Assembly: GCF_000004075.3 (NCBI RefSeq) | Contig: NC_026657.2 | Coordinates: 39,356,732 to 39,420,731 of the forward strand | Direction of reading: 5' to 3' | Source of the DNA: Cucumis sativus | Taxonomy: Eukaryota; Streptophyta; Magnoliopsida; Cucurbitales; Cucurbitaceae | DNA: 64,000 bases | Notes under the pieces: model-generated | What the model saw: only the letters and a program-made list of their open reading frames with translations | The model's database searches: none | What the model was told of the DNA's origin: nothing | Part shown: positions 1 to 13,900 of the stretch, one piece after another | How the letters are laid out: each line of letters starts with the position of its first letter | How positions within the stretch are numbered: the first letter of the stretch is position 1 | Position numbers and translations under genes: made by a program

Positions 1-880
1 TATCCTTGATTTGAAACAAACTTTATATTTATTCCTATAAATTGGATTGATGACAAGACAATTTAAATTTTGCAAAGAGTTGAGTGGTAGTCATTATGAA
101 TTACCATTTTAAAGATAGATGTGGATCCTTCATCCGACACTTCTGAAATAATCCATGGAAGAATAAAGATGAACTTTATTTCAAAATTGTTATTGTCATC
201 AATTTACTTTAGTTTATTTTCAAAATTGTTATTGTCATCCATTTACTTTAGTTTATTATAATTTCAATCATTTTTTTATTACAATTAGAGTTAAGATAGT
301 TAGATCAGGTATTTGGAAGACTAAAATTGATCTCAAACACAAATGTTCTAAATTTTAAAATTTAAAGATCAAATATAAATATTACGTTTGAATTATCCAG
401 AAAAAAAAAAGATTTTCAATAATACATCTTATTTTAAACACGTTATTCAAGATAAATTTAAAATTTAAACACTTAACTCTTTTTATAAAAATATTTACAT
501 AATTTGATTTAAAAATCTATTTTTTCAATTTTTGGTTCTTATTATTTTTTCAAAATATATTTTTGTTAGTTTTTCATTAAAATAGATTATTCTTTAATCT
601 CATTTTTTAAAATGCATTTTAAAAAGTTATCTAATACCTCAATTTTTTTTAAATAGTTTGTTTTTTAATTTAAACACTTTTAAAAACAATGGGAACATCC
701 GAAATTTAAATTCTAAGCTAGAAAATGTTTTCAAACTATATGACTAATTTTCTTTTAAAATTGCATTATTTAACCATGGTTCGTCGAATACTTAGCTTGA
801 TACTTGTGTTTAGTGTATGGGTCGGTGTTAGTTCCATTGACATTAGCCACAGCCATACCCATAGCCCAACTGAAGACTGA
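1..880. other. AT-rich 5' flank of the ODR4-like gene, no gene seen
   Basis: Long A/T runs with no codon structure that I can defend. Positions about 182-258 hold two near-identical copies of a 39-bp unit (each begins TCAAAATTGTTATTGTCATC). The last 100 bases become less AT-rich and lead into the promoter of the next gene. Confidence 0.6.
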
Positions 881-889
881 GCCAGTCAA

Positions 890-900
890 CCATAAATACA
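890..900 (+). promoter_or_regulatory. TATA-like element of the ODR4-like gene
   Basis: The string CATAAATACA lies about 100 bases before the ATG at 995, in the less AT-rich stretch before the first exon. This spacing would give a leader of roughly 70 bases. It is inferred from position and composition only. Confidence 0.4.
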
Positions 901-994
901 ATGGAAGAAACGAACCGAGCGATTACTGGCGGGAAGGGCTGAAGAAAGAAAACGCCATCCGAATTGCCGCGGTGAAGCACCGCCACAGTCCATC

Positions 995-3900
995 ATGGTG
1001 AAAACTGTGGTCGGAGAAGAGTCTCGGCTGAAAATCGTCGAGGATCGCCTCGCTCAGTCCGCAATTCCATCGGAGGTTCTTTTATCTGCTTTTGCTTCAA
1101 CCATTTCATTAGGTTTTTGTCACTGGCATTTATGGTTTTCTTTGTTCACAGATCGGCCTTGTGATCGGAAGACTTAGCTCTCCATTAGATAGAGGTTTCG
1201 TTTTCGATTTGGTCCCAACTCCTCTCAACGACGCCGGAGAGGCGGCTTGTTCCCTCGTCGGCGCCATTAAAGACGATAAGAAGAAGGGATCGAAAGGCAA
1301 ATCTCCAGCTGTCGATTCATCGTCTTTGGTTATCGACAAGGATTGGGTTGCTGAACATGCTCGACAGGTCGACTTTAATATATCTTTTGTAATTATATTT
1401 TCGGGATCTCAATTTGTAAAAGAGGTCTGGATATCATTTTGATTATAGGTTCGGAGAATGCTACCGGGTGGTGTGAAGGTGATTGGCATTTATGTTTGGG
1501 CCAGTGAAATGGCGGTTAAGAATTCAACCCTAATGCTTTGCCAGGTATCCTTGTCAAACCTTTTTCAACATGTAGATTTTAATTGTTGAAGTTACTGTAT
1601 CTTTACATTGGTTAGTTTAGTTCTGATGCTTGTGCATAATGTCCTTGGATTGGAATGTGTGACAATTGAGCTGATATTCAAACCTTTGCGGTGAGCGCAT
1701 CATGGATTTGTGGTAAAAGTTACAAAGCTAATGTTAACCTAGTGATGTTTTGTGTTGGAGCGGCATTTCATAGGTTAATGAGTGGCCCTTTTACGAATTT
1801 TTCCCGAGTCTGTAACGTGGTTCTCTCTAGAAATTTCTACATTATTAGCTGCTGGGACAACTTGGGGAGAGGGTTGAAGTTGGAATCTTATAAGTGTTGA
1901 GCTAACTGAAATCAAAATCAGTGGTTATGGTGGATGGAGATTTTATCTTAACTTTTGCAGTTATCATTACCGTTGTTTCATTCTGCCTGGAGGTTTTCAA
2001 ATGCTATTAATATATTGGTTCTTGCAGACTGTAAAGACTGTTGCGGAAGCAGCACCAGTCAATGACTTGGAGGAAAGACTCCTCGTCCATATCTGTTATA
2101 GTCCAAGGAGGTGTGTACATCGAAATCTACATATATTTAGCTCACTACCCCTCCCCCCAAAGAATAAAAATCGTTTGATGTGCTGATGAACAAGTTTGGC
2201 AGGTGGACATGTAAGAATTTCTTTTTGACTTCAAATATCACATCAAACAGTTTGCGTCCTTGTGATTTTAAAATGGGAAGAGTCTTAACATCACTTCAGA
2301 CGTTTAAGTGTATGTTCAATTTTGATATGAGGTAACTTGCTTAACTGTATGTTTATATCATCCCCTCTTTTCTTTTCATATGAAGCTATATAGCTTATTT
2401 ATTCTCATTCTTTGTTGCTAGTGGCCTAAAATAATGTATTCATGTGAACCTTTCTCCACCCTTGGGAAGCTTTTGTCCTGATGATATATGTGTTTGAATT
2501 GTTTCCACCTTGACGTCTCAACACAATCAAGTTCTAGGGATGTGTTCCATTATATCCCTAATTAGGCCATGGGCGCAAAAAGAAAAACCTTGCACTCCAC
2601 CTATGAAGCACATATCCTGAACATGTTTGAATCTAAACTAGAGACAGGAAGTTTGCAGAAATTTGTTTTATCACTTATGGGCTTACAGAGGGAAAGGAAA
2701 TAGATATGAGGTTTGTAGTGAATGGGTTTGGGGAGACAACCAAATAGTTGGAGGCTAGCTAATGGGTTCAGGGAGCGCAACTGATTAGGAAATTATGCTC
2801 AATTAAAACATGTAAAATTAATTATGCTACTTCAATATTAGAAATATTATAAAACTCATGAAAATAATATTTTGTTAGTTTTTGCTACTTTAACTAGCAC
2901 AAAGCTAATTTAAGCCTATTTCTGAAGCCTTAGAAATCATAAAGTCTGAAAGCATAAAAGATGAAATGGACACAAAGATGAAAACTCTAGGACTTAAATT
3001 TAAATCTGATATTTAACTGTATGCTTGGTGTTGTTTCCTAAAACATTTGCAACAATCTCGAATCTACCTCTCAGTATGACTATTCCTTTATCTGTATCTT
3101 TCTACTTTTTACCAGGATACCTGTTTGGAGGGCATCAAATACCCAAAGATTAATAGATGTAATTCGTAATGAAATTTCCATTCAAGCTGATGTTCTAAAA
3201 GGTGCAAAGGCCGTGGTTGATGGAAATCTGGTTAGTAGAATAATTTGGCTGCTCAAACCTACAAGTAGGATATAGGACCTTCTTTTTGCAACCACAGAAA
3301 AAAAATATTTCTCAACGTATTTTTTGAAGATTATATCAAACTGTGCTTAAAGCTGGTAGAGTTGGTTCATGTTCATCCAATGGTGTTTAGGGAAAGAATG
3401 ATGTACCCTTTCTGGGGGATATATTGGGTTTCATCCAGGAAGCGTTTGATGAATCTCATGCATGGTTCTTTCTTTTATATTTCTTGTGTGTAAGGGAAAG
3501 AAAAATACTTTCTTTACTTACTTTTCTTTGGCTTTGTAAATAATTATTTAATTTTTTTATAATTCTTTCATTTGCCTTGGTTTAACGATTATTTATGAGC
3601 ACCATCACCTCTCCTCTTTCTTACCAGGTTGTCAGTGATGACCCTTCGATTGTAGGGGACTTGCATGAAATTGAACTACTCCTACCATTCCTGAAAAATA
3701 CGTCTTTTGAAGGTTTACTGGTTGGCTTTATTATATTTAAATGTTCTTTAGGGTGCTTTTCTTTGTTTAAACTTCTTTTTTAAATTGTTTTATACAGTGT
3801 CCAGCCAAAAAGATGTTGATGGTATCATGGTCTTTAGAGGCTCTGTTTGTTCTTTTGCTTATTTGAATTCAAAAGAGCCTATTTCCGAAGCTGTAAGGGA

Positions 3901-5704
3901 AATAAAGGTAACGTTTACATGTTTAATATTACTTCCCTTGACATCATCTTGAAAATATTTTTTGCCTAGTACATTTAAGGCATAAAAGTCTTATATGCTC
4001 TATTCTGAAAGCTGCCCTATGCAATGAGCTGATATCTGATTGGTCGATTTCCAATTGAAATTTCTAGCTGTCTGCTACGACAATTGTACAATGGAAATGG
4101 ATTATGAATCACTCTCTCCCATAAGATCTGAAAGTTACTTTAACTATCCTCCAATCTGATTTTCAAATGTCCAATCTTTCCTCCTTCTATCTACGAAACC
4201 TCTTAGAAATTTTTTTCTTGTTTTTTAGTAAATGAACCTAAGTTCCCTTACGTGGTTCACCTCACTACTGGTTTCTTATTCATTCCATAACTTCTAAGCC
4301 CACAATGTTTAGTGAAATGTGCTTGCTGGATTATACATTGACAGACTTCTTTATTCACAAAAGACATGAAAGACAATTTTCTTACTGATAATCACTTTCA
4401 CATGGTGAACTGCTGTGACATAAAAACATTTGAACTGTGGGTCAACTTTTGGTTGACAATGTAAAAGATCAAGACAGTAGGGCTCTATCACTAATGGTTG
4501 TTGCATATTTTTCCCCGTGACAGTGACACATGCTTTTCTCTTCACACAGGGAGATATCATTACAAGTTTACAAAGTAGATTGGACATAATATGTGATGAG
4601 GTAGATGCAGATAAAGATGTATCTAACGACGTTCATAAGGATGCAAATGAAGTGGCATCAGAACAACACGTTTCTCAGCTCTTCCTTCACTCATTAAGGT
4701 ATGTAGGTACAATGGTGCATAAAAGGATAGACACCATGATTAACCAAAAATGTTTTCATTAGTAAGTTTTTGGTCTAAATTTTTTTCAGTGGATCTTTCT
4801 TTTTTTAAGAAGAGTGATGATACGAAAGGATATAATAAACCATACAAACTAGCAGATTCTCTGAATTACCACAAAAAAACAAAGAACCCAAGAACCGTGC
4901 TACAATAGTGTTCCAATCATACAATGTGCAAAAGTGATTTGAACACCTGCTGGATGCTATTGGCATTTGGCAGTTCAGTCAATCAAATGTTCTACTTTTC
5001 TGGACTTATTAGTGGGTGTAAAACTCTCATTTTCTTGTGCTGAGTCTTGACTCTTGACTCTTGATGTCAGTTCCTGTATGCTTTCGATTTTCAGGAAAAA
5101 GTGTGATCTCTCATTTCCTCGAAGAGTATTTGTTCCTTGGTTGGCAGACATATACATTTGCGACTACTTGCAACCATCTGAGACAACTGAGGTCTTCACT
5201 TTTCCTCATCTCCTCTCCCTTGCAGCCACCGTTCTTGGTGCTTGCATTTGGTTAATTTGAAAATTTTGAACTTTTGATTTATTTGGATAGTTTGAGATTC
5301 ATTTTTGCATCTGAAAATCGTGAGTTTAAATTGCGTTCTAGATCACATTTGTCTTCAAATTAAATTCTTTTTGCCAACTTCTGTATTATCAAACTTCAAT
5401 GTAGGTTTTGAAAGAAAATTGCACTGAATTAATGTCCATGGAAGCACCAATGGACATGAAATCAGTTCTTGAACCAGAAAAAGAGGCTCTTTCCTTCTCT
5501 ACAGAATTATTTTGGGACGTGGCCTCCCCATTCCAGTCGACTGAGACTTCTTTAGTGAAGAACAACATAAATGATGATACGAGAACGGGCAATGACGTAG
5601 TTTTGCGCAGCAAGTCAAGTGGTATTAATATTATGGTGGCTGTTTTCGTCCTTATCCTTGCGGTTATATTTGGCTTTGTGTTGCTTTTCATGATGGGGTC
5701 GTGA
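995..5704 (+). CDS. ODR4-like membrane protein, 11 coding exons, 486 aa
   Basis: Exons: 995-1075, 1152-1367, 1449-1544, 2028-2110, 2203-2331, 3116-3230, 3628-3712, 3798-3907, 4550-4698, 5095-5191, 5405-5704. All junctions are GT-AG and keep phase; the product is 486 aa. The protein starts MVKTVVGEESRLKIVEDRL and includes LPGGVKVIGIYVWA, a Cys/Arg-rich SPRRWTCKN segment and FRGSVCSFAYL, which together match plant homologues of the ODR-4 family. The last exon encodes an acidic linker and a C-terminal hydrophobic segment (about residues 460-483, INIMVAVFVLILAVIFGF...) that should anchor the protein in the ER membrane. In animals ODR-4 helps fold or traffic some receptors and partners the UFM1 protease UFSP2/ODR-8; the plant role is little known. 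The next gene is convergent, about 690 bases away. Confidence 0.9.
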
Positions 5705-6390
5705 TTCATTTACTTAACCTTTGTTACACAAATTTTGATAGCCAATGCCATTAGATGATTATTGTTTTGGTTCTCATAAATTAGAATTTAAGTGGAGAAA
5801 GATCTATTTTGGACTTCTTAATGCTCCATTTCCAAACATAGCTTTAGTCCACATTTCCAAACATAGCTTTAGTCCACATTTGGGGTTGATTACGACAATA
5901 TGTTTTAGTAGGGTTATTTTTAAATATAACAAAATAAACTAAAATATTTATAAAATATAGTAAAATATTACATTGTCTACATTAGGGTGGTATAGACCAT
6001 CAAAATAAACCACAATATTTGTGTCTATAATGATTACTTCTATTGTAAATATTTTTGAAATTATCCTTTAAGATCATTTTACTTTTCTATATATATATTT
6101 TTTAAAATAAATAATTTGAATTTTGTTATATTTGGTAAATATTTTTAATTTCTAATTTTATTTAACTCTGGTGTGGGCATGTAAATCGAATTAAGAGTAC
6201 ATATGTCCACAACTAATGAAAATATGGACAGAAACATGTGGTTTGGTGACAATAAGCCATGACCTAATTAATGCCTAACTGAATTTTGAAGTAAAAAAAA
6301 GCCTCCAAAATATGAAATGAACTGATATAATTGAATTAAAACTATCGAAGAAGAATACTACATTCCTTGTGTTCACCAGCCTCATCTTCT
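5705..6390. other. Intergenic spacer between convergent 3' ends
   Basis: Holds the 3' flanks of the ODR4-like gene and of phosphatase copy A. A perfect 25-bp direct duplication (ATTTCCAAACATAGCTTTAG plus five bases) lies at 5828-5877. The rest is AT-rich with no gene visible. Confidence 0.6.
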
Positions 6391-9300
6391 TCAAGCTTCA
6401 ACATCATCAATTGTAACTCCCATCTCTGGTTGCTTCTCAAGGGCAATGTCATTGGGAAGATCGAGGCCTCGAGGAATTTTGCCTGGGTAATTAGTCCTTG
6501 AGATATCCGAACCTGTCATACTGAAAATAGCAAGTCTTATGAAATCTCGTGTTCCAAATAAAAATACTAAACTGTATGAAAAAGGTGATCTAGAGAGAAC
6601 TGGACAAGAAACATGCTAACATCCTTACTTACCTCTTGTCAACAATAACCATGGATCGAAGCTCACAGTTTGTAAAACTGCATATTGGCATAAATACAAA
6701 AAACACATTTTTATTCCACACCTCAAGATGTCACCATTCAACTCAAAATAAATAGTTAAAGCAAGGATAGCTCAATTGACATATAACTATATAAGTATGT
6801 TAGTGACTATGAGGTTTAGATTTGAGTCTCCTAACTCATATTGCATAAAAAACTGACATTTTAAAAAAATGATTCTCTAGTCCTGCTGTGCTGCCTAAGA
6901 AATTATCATTCGGACCAATGAAATACTTACAATGTGCAGATTTCGCTCTTTATAGATGGATGGCAGTCATTTCCAAAGCATTTCATAAGCTCAAATAAGA
7001 ACGCACTGTGGGTGACAATTGCAATCTCTTTCTCCTTCCGAGTCCACAGCCTGGCAAGGACCAAAAACAACGTATACGAGAATGAAGAGTTGAATTGTGA
7101 GTGGCAATACACAGAATAGATGCCTACAGATGTAGAATTTTATTTTATTTTCCCATAGAGATAATGCATAGAAAGGGCCTACAAAGAATTGGAAAATTCA
7201 ACATATGACAGCCTAGATGTTACTGTAATGAACTAGTCTACATTCAAAGGCATCAACGAAGGTCGTAAAGTAGCTACCGAATCGAAACTATTTCTCAACT
7301 TATTCTTTCAACTGAAAAGGATTCAACAGTATGGAGATTACTGGCTGGAAGCAACTTTTCTTCTCCTTAATGAAAGGAAAAGGCAACACGGTAGAACTCC
7401 TTAACAGCAAGGACGAATGAGATTTATATTTCAACCTTTTTTTTTTTCTTTGGATAAGAAATAATTTAATTGATAAATGAAATATCCAAAGAGTACAGCA
7501 GAAAAACCCAAAAAGAGAAGTAACATGAACCAAAGAGACACTCGATCGAAAGAGATAGTTACAACAGAAACCAAGGGGAGGGGGCGACAAAATAGAGAGA
7601 AAAACCAGAAATATAATGACTGAATCGATAACAATGGGAGATATAATAACCACTAGGAAATATTACCAAGGTATGAAAACTGCATCATTGCCAACATTAC
7701 TTAAACTGACTATTTCTTCTCTCACTTTCCAATTATTTGCACTTGGTTTTTTAATCTCCTAGTGTAGGACTTTAAAAAATATATAATCAAAAGTGTAGAT
7801 ATTTCAAATAAATAAAGTGCGCATTTACCAATTCAGAAACTCCAGTCCCCTTGCTACAATCTGGTCATTCGTTTCTCTGCTGTCTGGAGTCCACAGGACG
7901 TCATTATCATGTTCAATCTAGAGTAAATGAAGAAATGTTCTATCAAAAAATTGTTCTTAATAAAAAGAGACGAAAAATGCAAACTATAGCAACATAATCC
8001 AGCAGAGCATTTTAACTTACCATGGAGAAATCAATTGCAGGGAAAAGAGCCCGATACTCGCTAATGCTTCTCCTCTTATCACATGGATGAACACCCTGTA
8101 CAATGAATTTAATCATTCGACATCACAAAATATGAAATACAGGGGAAAATCTTTACTTTTAACTTTTTAATTCATAGCAAACTAAACCAAGAACTTGAAC
8201 ACTTTTCAAGTTCTTGCTCAGCTTATATCCTCATGTATAATTAACACATTTATGTTGAGAATTTTCTTCAAATTCCCCCTATATTGGGAATTTATGGAGA
8301 CTAAAGATAATGCAAGATACTTCCCACAACAGATGATTGTCACACGTGAAGTCAAATAACTCCGTTATTTATCTAGAAAGCATTTCAAGTTAACTGTTCG
8401 ACTTATATATATCCTCTTCCCTCATCAAATTATTTCTACTTGAGAATTTGAGAGCTTAAATTTATGTATTGGTTCAAGACGAATATTTGATACTAACATT
8501 TTATCTGAAACTGCCACAGATACTCAATAGTTTCATGATGTTAACATTTTATATTAAATTTGTCACCCATCAACTTAAGCTTTTGGATCACTTGATGAAA
8601 ATATCAAAATAAAATCTTGAATTTTGAATTCAATTTATGAAACATACCATACGTTCCCTACAAAGCTCTACTGCCAAAAATGGTGGGCAGTGAAGGCTTG
8701 AAATTCCAGGATGGTTGCTGCCCCCAACATTTGCTACCATTAATGGAGGAGCAATTATACCATCTTTGTACTCATCACCACCAAAGGTTCCAACTGCTGT
8801 TTGCATTGTCCTACAGTGCAACCATTGATGGTTGAAATAAGAAACATTTAATTAGTTTGTGCAAAAAAATGAACTCCTCGGACAAAAAGAATCAAATCGT
8901 GTAAGATGGAATTTCATTCCAGAGAGCAGGAGGAAAAGAAAAAGAGTTGCTCAATCATTCAGAGGGAAAGAAGCATAAAATTTATCCTTACCATAAGACA
9001 GAATTAAACATACAAGTTAAACAGAATTCAGCTCTTAATGAGAATCAAATATCTTTTCTTAATGATATTTCAATTTGTTTTTAATACACTTCAGTACATC
9101 AAGTTCGAGTGCCCTCACATAATTTACCAGTGAAACATCTTAATGAGACAGCACCCCAAGTTACTAATGCCTACGGAATTAACATTTATCATCTTATCCT
9201 TATTAATAATACAACGAGATTAAGGAAGTGAGCAATCTTTGCATTTATTGCCACTGCAATTTTTATTTAGCTGCCATTAACTTTTTGGTAGTAATATATA

Positions 9301-10494
9301 TTAAAAACCAATCAAGGAAAGTGATTAATGAAAGGTGGGGACAAAACTGATCAAACTGGTGTATTGTATTAAATGAAAGGCTCGAGCTTGAACTTTGTGC
9401 CATAATTCTACTCCACGTCTATCTAGGTGATTGGATCTTCTGATAGGAATAGATATGTATATCCTCTCAGTTAGGCTATCTTTTATCGACCTTAAAGTAA
9501 TGTTAATTTCATATGCATAGTGCAGTGGTTCAATTCAATATCCTTATTCAATAATTTATGTTTGATTCCATTGAATATAAAATTAAATAGTGGATCTCTT
9601 TTCTTAGAAGGGGTATCATGGAACTTGGCGGGTGAAAACTGAATGAACAAGATCTTGGAAAGTACCCAAAACATACCGCAAAAGAAAAAGAAAAAAAAAG
9701 TTTATGAAACAACTTGAAATAAACTTATAAAGTAAACAGAAAATTCTAACAAAGTAATGAGACTATAAATCCTTAAAATAATCCTAATTTTCAAGATAAG
9801 CAAATGACTATTTTAATAAATAACTAAAGTGTGCTGGCTTCTGCCCATTCCATACCTTAACAACGGGGAGACGATGACTAATTCGATTGTGTTTGAAATT
9901 CCACATGAATGCACATGCTTCCGCAAATTGTCAACCTGTTCGGATATCAAGGGAATATATTATTTCTGGATCTTAGAACAGAGTGTCGGTGCATGTTTTA
10001 TGAAGAGGGTGGGTGAATGATTAAACTAGTCATACGAACGTTTTTAGTACATCGAATCGATTGCCGTTTTCCCCTATCTAAATGTATTATTTCAGTATGT
10101 AGTCTCTCTCATATGTCGAAAAAATATGGATAACATGACAGATTACAGAGGTAATGGAATAATTTATAAGTATATACTTGCTGCCATCCTAAAGGGGAAA
10201 GTTGAGCATCAAAATAATCATAAGATTGAAGCAAACTGCGATCCTTTTCCATTGCAACATTATGAGTTCCCTGCGCATGTCTCACCTGTAAAATTAATAC
10301 AAAGTTCAAATGCTTGAGAATGGAAACAAACTGCTATGAACTCACATGTACAACTACGAATAATTCAAATCCAAGAGTAAAAGAAATCGCTGACTTCAAA
10401 AAGAGTGCGAGAGTGGAAACATTATGTTACAAACCAGATGAATAGTCTTACAACGGTGCGACGGGTACAAACTCAAACCTTCTGCAGAGTCCAT
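6391..10494 (-). CDS. Phosphoglycerate-mutase-like histidine phosphatase, tandem copy A, 289 aa
   Basis: Minus-strand exons from the start codon: 10435-10494, 10178-10285, 9856-9935, 8648-8810, 8021-8095, 7829-7917, 6931-7050, 6633-6677, 6391-6520; total 870 nt, all GT-AG and in phase. The protein has the histidine-phosphatase hallmarks: RHAQG with the nucleophile His23, SPLLRTMQTA (Arg83), ELCRE (Glu131) and the second His in VTHSAFLF (His206). It matches the plant phosphoglycerate-mutase-like family typified by Arabidopsis At5g64460. Those proteins carry the fold, but whether they act as a mutase or a phosphatase is not settled, and the substrate cannot be read from sequence. A non-coding first exon seems to lie at 10787 to about 10905 (donor GTGGAA). 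This is the most diverged copy (for example LFELMKCFGNDC where B has LFHALSAFGSDC). Confidence 0.92.
7436..7640 (-). mobile_element. Possible 5'-truncated LINE 3' end inside an intron of copy A
   Basis: Read on the minus strand, the segment ends TTATCAATTAAATTATTTCT, then TATCC and a pure A run (plus-strand T run at about 7438-7447). That is the usual look of a plant LINE 3' end with its poly(A) tail. It sits in the intron between 7051 and 7828, which is longer than the matching introns of B (477 bases) and C (561 bases). I see no clear target-site duplication. Confidence 0.35.
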
Positions 10495-10786
10495 ATATCT
10501 ACAAACAAAAACATCTCAGTAACAAAAAATCTCATTGAGCAGAGTAGAATAGAAATTCATTCGAGGTCTCACACTTATAAAACCAAAATCAGAATCGATC
10601 GAAACAACGAGAAATAAGAAAGAAGCTCCGAAGAAAAAGAAATCCACATCAATAATCGCAACAATTCCATTCCCGGCGGATTCAACCACATTTTATAGTC
10701 TCAATAAAAATCAGCATCAAAAGTAACGCCATAACGCACAAGAACAAAACCGTAAAAGATGTTTAAGAAACAGAACCAAATTCCAC

Positions 10787-10934
10787 CTACAGAAAGCAGG
10801 AGGATGAGAAGACGGTGAAGGAAAAACGTAAGGGTGAAGCTTCAAGACCAATGGAATGAGGAGAATTGGCGCCACAACAATTGGTATAGAGCTTTCAGAA
10901 AATGGCGGATGCTGATAGATATATATATAGATAT
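10787..10934 (-). promoter_or_regulatory. Promoter and non-coding first exon of copy A
   Basis: On the minus strand a TATATATAT tract (plus 10915-10932) precedes a CT-rich leader. The leader ends at a good donor (CTGTAG/GTGGAA, boundary 10787), which would splice to an acceptor just upstream of the ATG exon (exon start 10498). Copies B and C have leader exons in the same place, which supports the model. Confidence 0.5.
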
Positions 10935-13900
10935 TGATATTAGATATAGATATAGGGACGGATGCAGTATCGTTGTTTCAAAGGCGCGCCATTTAAGCCA
11001 TAAATAAATCCTCAACACAACGCTCGTGTGAGAAACATTGTATTTGATAGGTTTTCGTGATTATTCAACGCTATAACAATCTCTTTCTTTAATAAATATG
11101 ATTTTAAAATCTCTAATTAATTTTGCTAAATATTATTTTTAAAAACTACAACATTGAAATTAAATATTTACCATTCATATAGAATAAAATATAATTTAAA
11201 AAGTTTTGGCTATGGAAGTTTAAATAGTTTGTAAATTTTTTATAATTTTATTAAAAAAAACTAATTAAAACCCTATTTTAGAGATCTATTTTTTACAAAT
11301 TTTCTATTTATAATTAAATATTTATCATTGAAAAATTGGATAGACAAAAAAAAAAAAAGTCACTACCTTTTTCTTACCTATTGCAAATATGATAAATATA
11401 ACAAGTAATTAGATATAAGACGGATTGGTTATTCGATTTTAAATTTATTATTTTTACAATTTAGAAAATGCAGTGACATATACCTATTATCATAATTTTT
11501 CTTTTGTTATTTTTGCAAACACTCATTTATCATTTATTATCGTTTTAACTTTTATAATTAAGTATTTTATCATTTGTTATCCTTTCGACTGCGGGCGTAT
11601 TACAAAGTGTTTAATTTTGTCAAAAAAACTATTTTGAAAAAAATGATAGTGTTTGGAAATTTAATAATCTATTTTGAAGAAACTTTTAAAAACGAAATTC
11701 ACATATAAACACTTACAAAAAAAATCTAACAAAACATTAAGTGTTTAAATTTTAAACTCATTTTCAAACAAATGTTCAAAAGTAAATTTATTATTGAAAA
11801 ATATTTTTTTTCTTAATTCAATCCAAACGGATCCTATATTTATATTCTTTTTTTGTTACATGTTTACTATTTTTTATTAAACTAAAATACTTTACTACTA
11901 CAACACATAATATTGTAACTAAAATTAAAATAATCTACACTTTAAAAGAAACTATGATAGACAATTTTAAATATAACAATTAGATTCAATATATATTAGC
12001 ATTCTAGATTACAAATATGACACAATATGTAAGATTCTATCACTGATAGATTATATGCAAGTATTTATCTATTATTAATAGACTCGAAAATATGTATACT
12101 TTAATGTTGGTAGGCACTTAATTATTATTAATACAATTGTTAATTATTATAATTATCTAAATGTTTGATAAATAAAAATAAAATAATTACGAAAGACACG
12201 TGTAGGATGATGAAGACTTGGGAGTTCGTGGGGCCTATTAAACGGACGCGTGTCAGTTGGAAAGCGTTGTTGTTGATAAATATGATTATATAATTGCAAC
12301 GATTCAACAACTCCCTGATGTGACCACTTATTTATTAGATATTTCCCTTTTAGGTTGAGATCTTTGATATGTCTTAAGATATGGTTATTAAATATTAGAA
12401 TTTTATAATTAAAACTATAATGAAATAATGGTAGAATTTTAGAAGAGTAATTTGCAATTGATTGATTTAAAATGTAGGGTTACATCTTGATGCCGTGATT
12501 ATCTTTTTATTTTCTTCCCATATGTGACATTTTAAATTTGAATTATTAAAATGGGTTAGTTATTTCATTCAAAAAAAATACATAGATAAATAGTTTTTAT
12601 GATAAGATAGTTACAAATTTAGTATTTATATTTAAAATATTTCTATATATATAATCATAAATTTATTCAAAATAGAAATCTATCATTTATAGTTGAGGTT
12701 GTAAATATTAGTCTATTATTAATTAATTACGATAATTTATCAATTATTAAGTTTATTATTATCGACAGAAAATCTCACATATCAAAAACACCTTATATGG
12801 GTTGGGATTTTATTGAAAAATGAATAATAAAAAGGATATTTTTCAAATTCTATTTGGCCAAAATTTCTACCCATTGATGGAATCTAATTCTTTTAAAAAA
12901 TATTTTCAAAAAATTTATCATTTAATATAATTTTGATAGTTTAAATTTGAGTAGTCAAATATCAAAAATAAATATTTTATATTTGGTACAAACCAAATAA
13001 CCAAAGATGATAGAAAAGAAAATTATATAAAAAAAAGATAGAAACGGAGGGCAAACGAAAACTTTTTTAAAAAATTGCAGAAAAGAAAAAAAGTCGATGA
13101 AAAAAAAAACTCGTACAAAAGGAAGAGAAGAAAAAGAGAAAGAACACTCGGAAGACAAAAAAATGACAAACCTGAAATATTTTAAAAAACGGCTAGTTTA
13201 TGTGACTTCTTCGAAAACATTTTGCCAATATTTATGAAAATTAATGTATATTATTTTAGGTTACTTTTTGTGGTTTTATCAAAAATAAAAAAAAAATGAA
13301 AAAACCAAACAAAAACTTTTTCATCGTTTTTAATGGACAAATTTCCTCACCTTTAACTATTTAAAAGAAATATATATTTATTTTTGTTACTATTTTTCCA
13401 ATAAAATATGAAATTTTTCTTTACTTACGTGATATATTTAACGGTTCTATCGTACATTTGTGTGAGACAGGTAGACAATATTCTACAAGAATTTATCATG
13501 TTCCTCATAAAAGTGTATTGGATAAAAGATTATTCACGTCATTTCCAGAAACATTGGTTCTATTCCATTGCAAGACCTTTGCTTTCTCACTCATTATTCG
13601 TACAACCATTATTGACTTCATTTCCATTCATAACTTTGCCTTACTTTATTCATTTTATTCCATTCCAACGTGACAATAATGTAATAGATAACATTCCTCT
13701 AATCAAAGAAATAAAAAAAAAATTAAATTAATAACTCACTTTCCTTGCTTTCAAACTAAGTTGTAAATGTTAGTGATATGTATCATATATATTCATAATC
13801 AGATAATAGATTATTATATCCTTACAATATATATCAATCATAGACTACAATTTTACAATATTTAATATGTATTGCCTCTTTAAGATTCGAGGCTAGAATC

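Noticed and set aside
13408-13731. 107-codon open frame and an overlapping 71-codon frame
   Set aside because: Composition-driven Phe/Ile/Leu-rich text, no family match, two frames open at once, no splice or promoter context.
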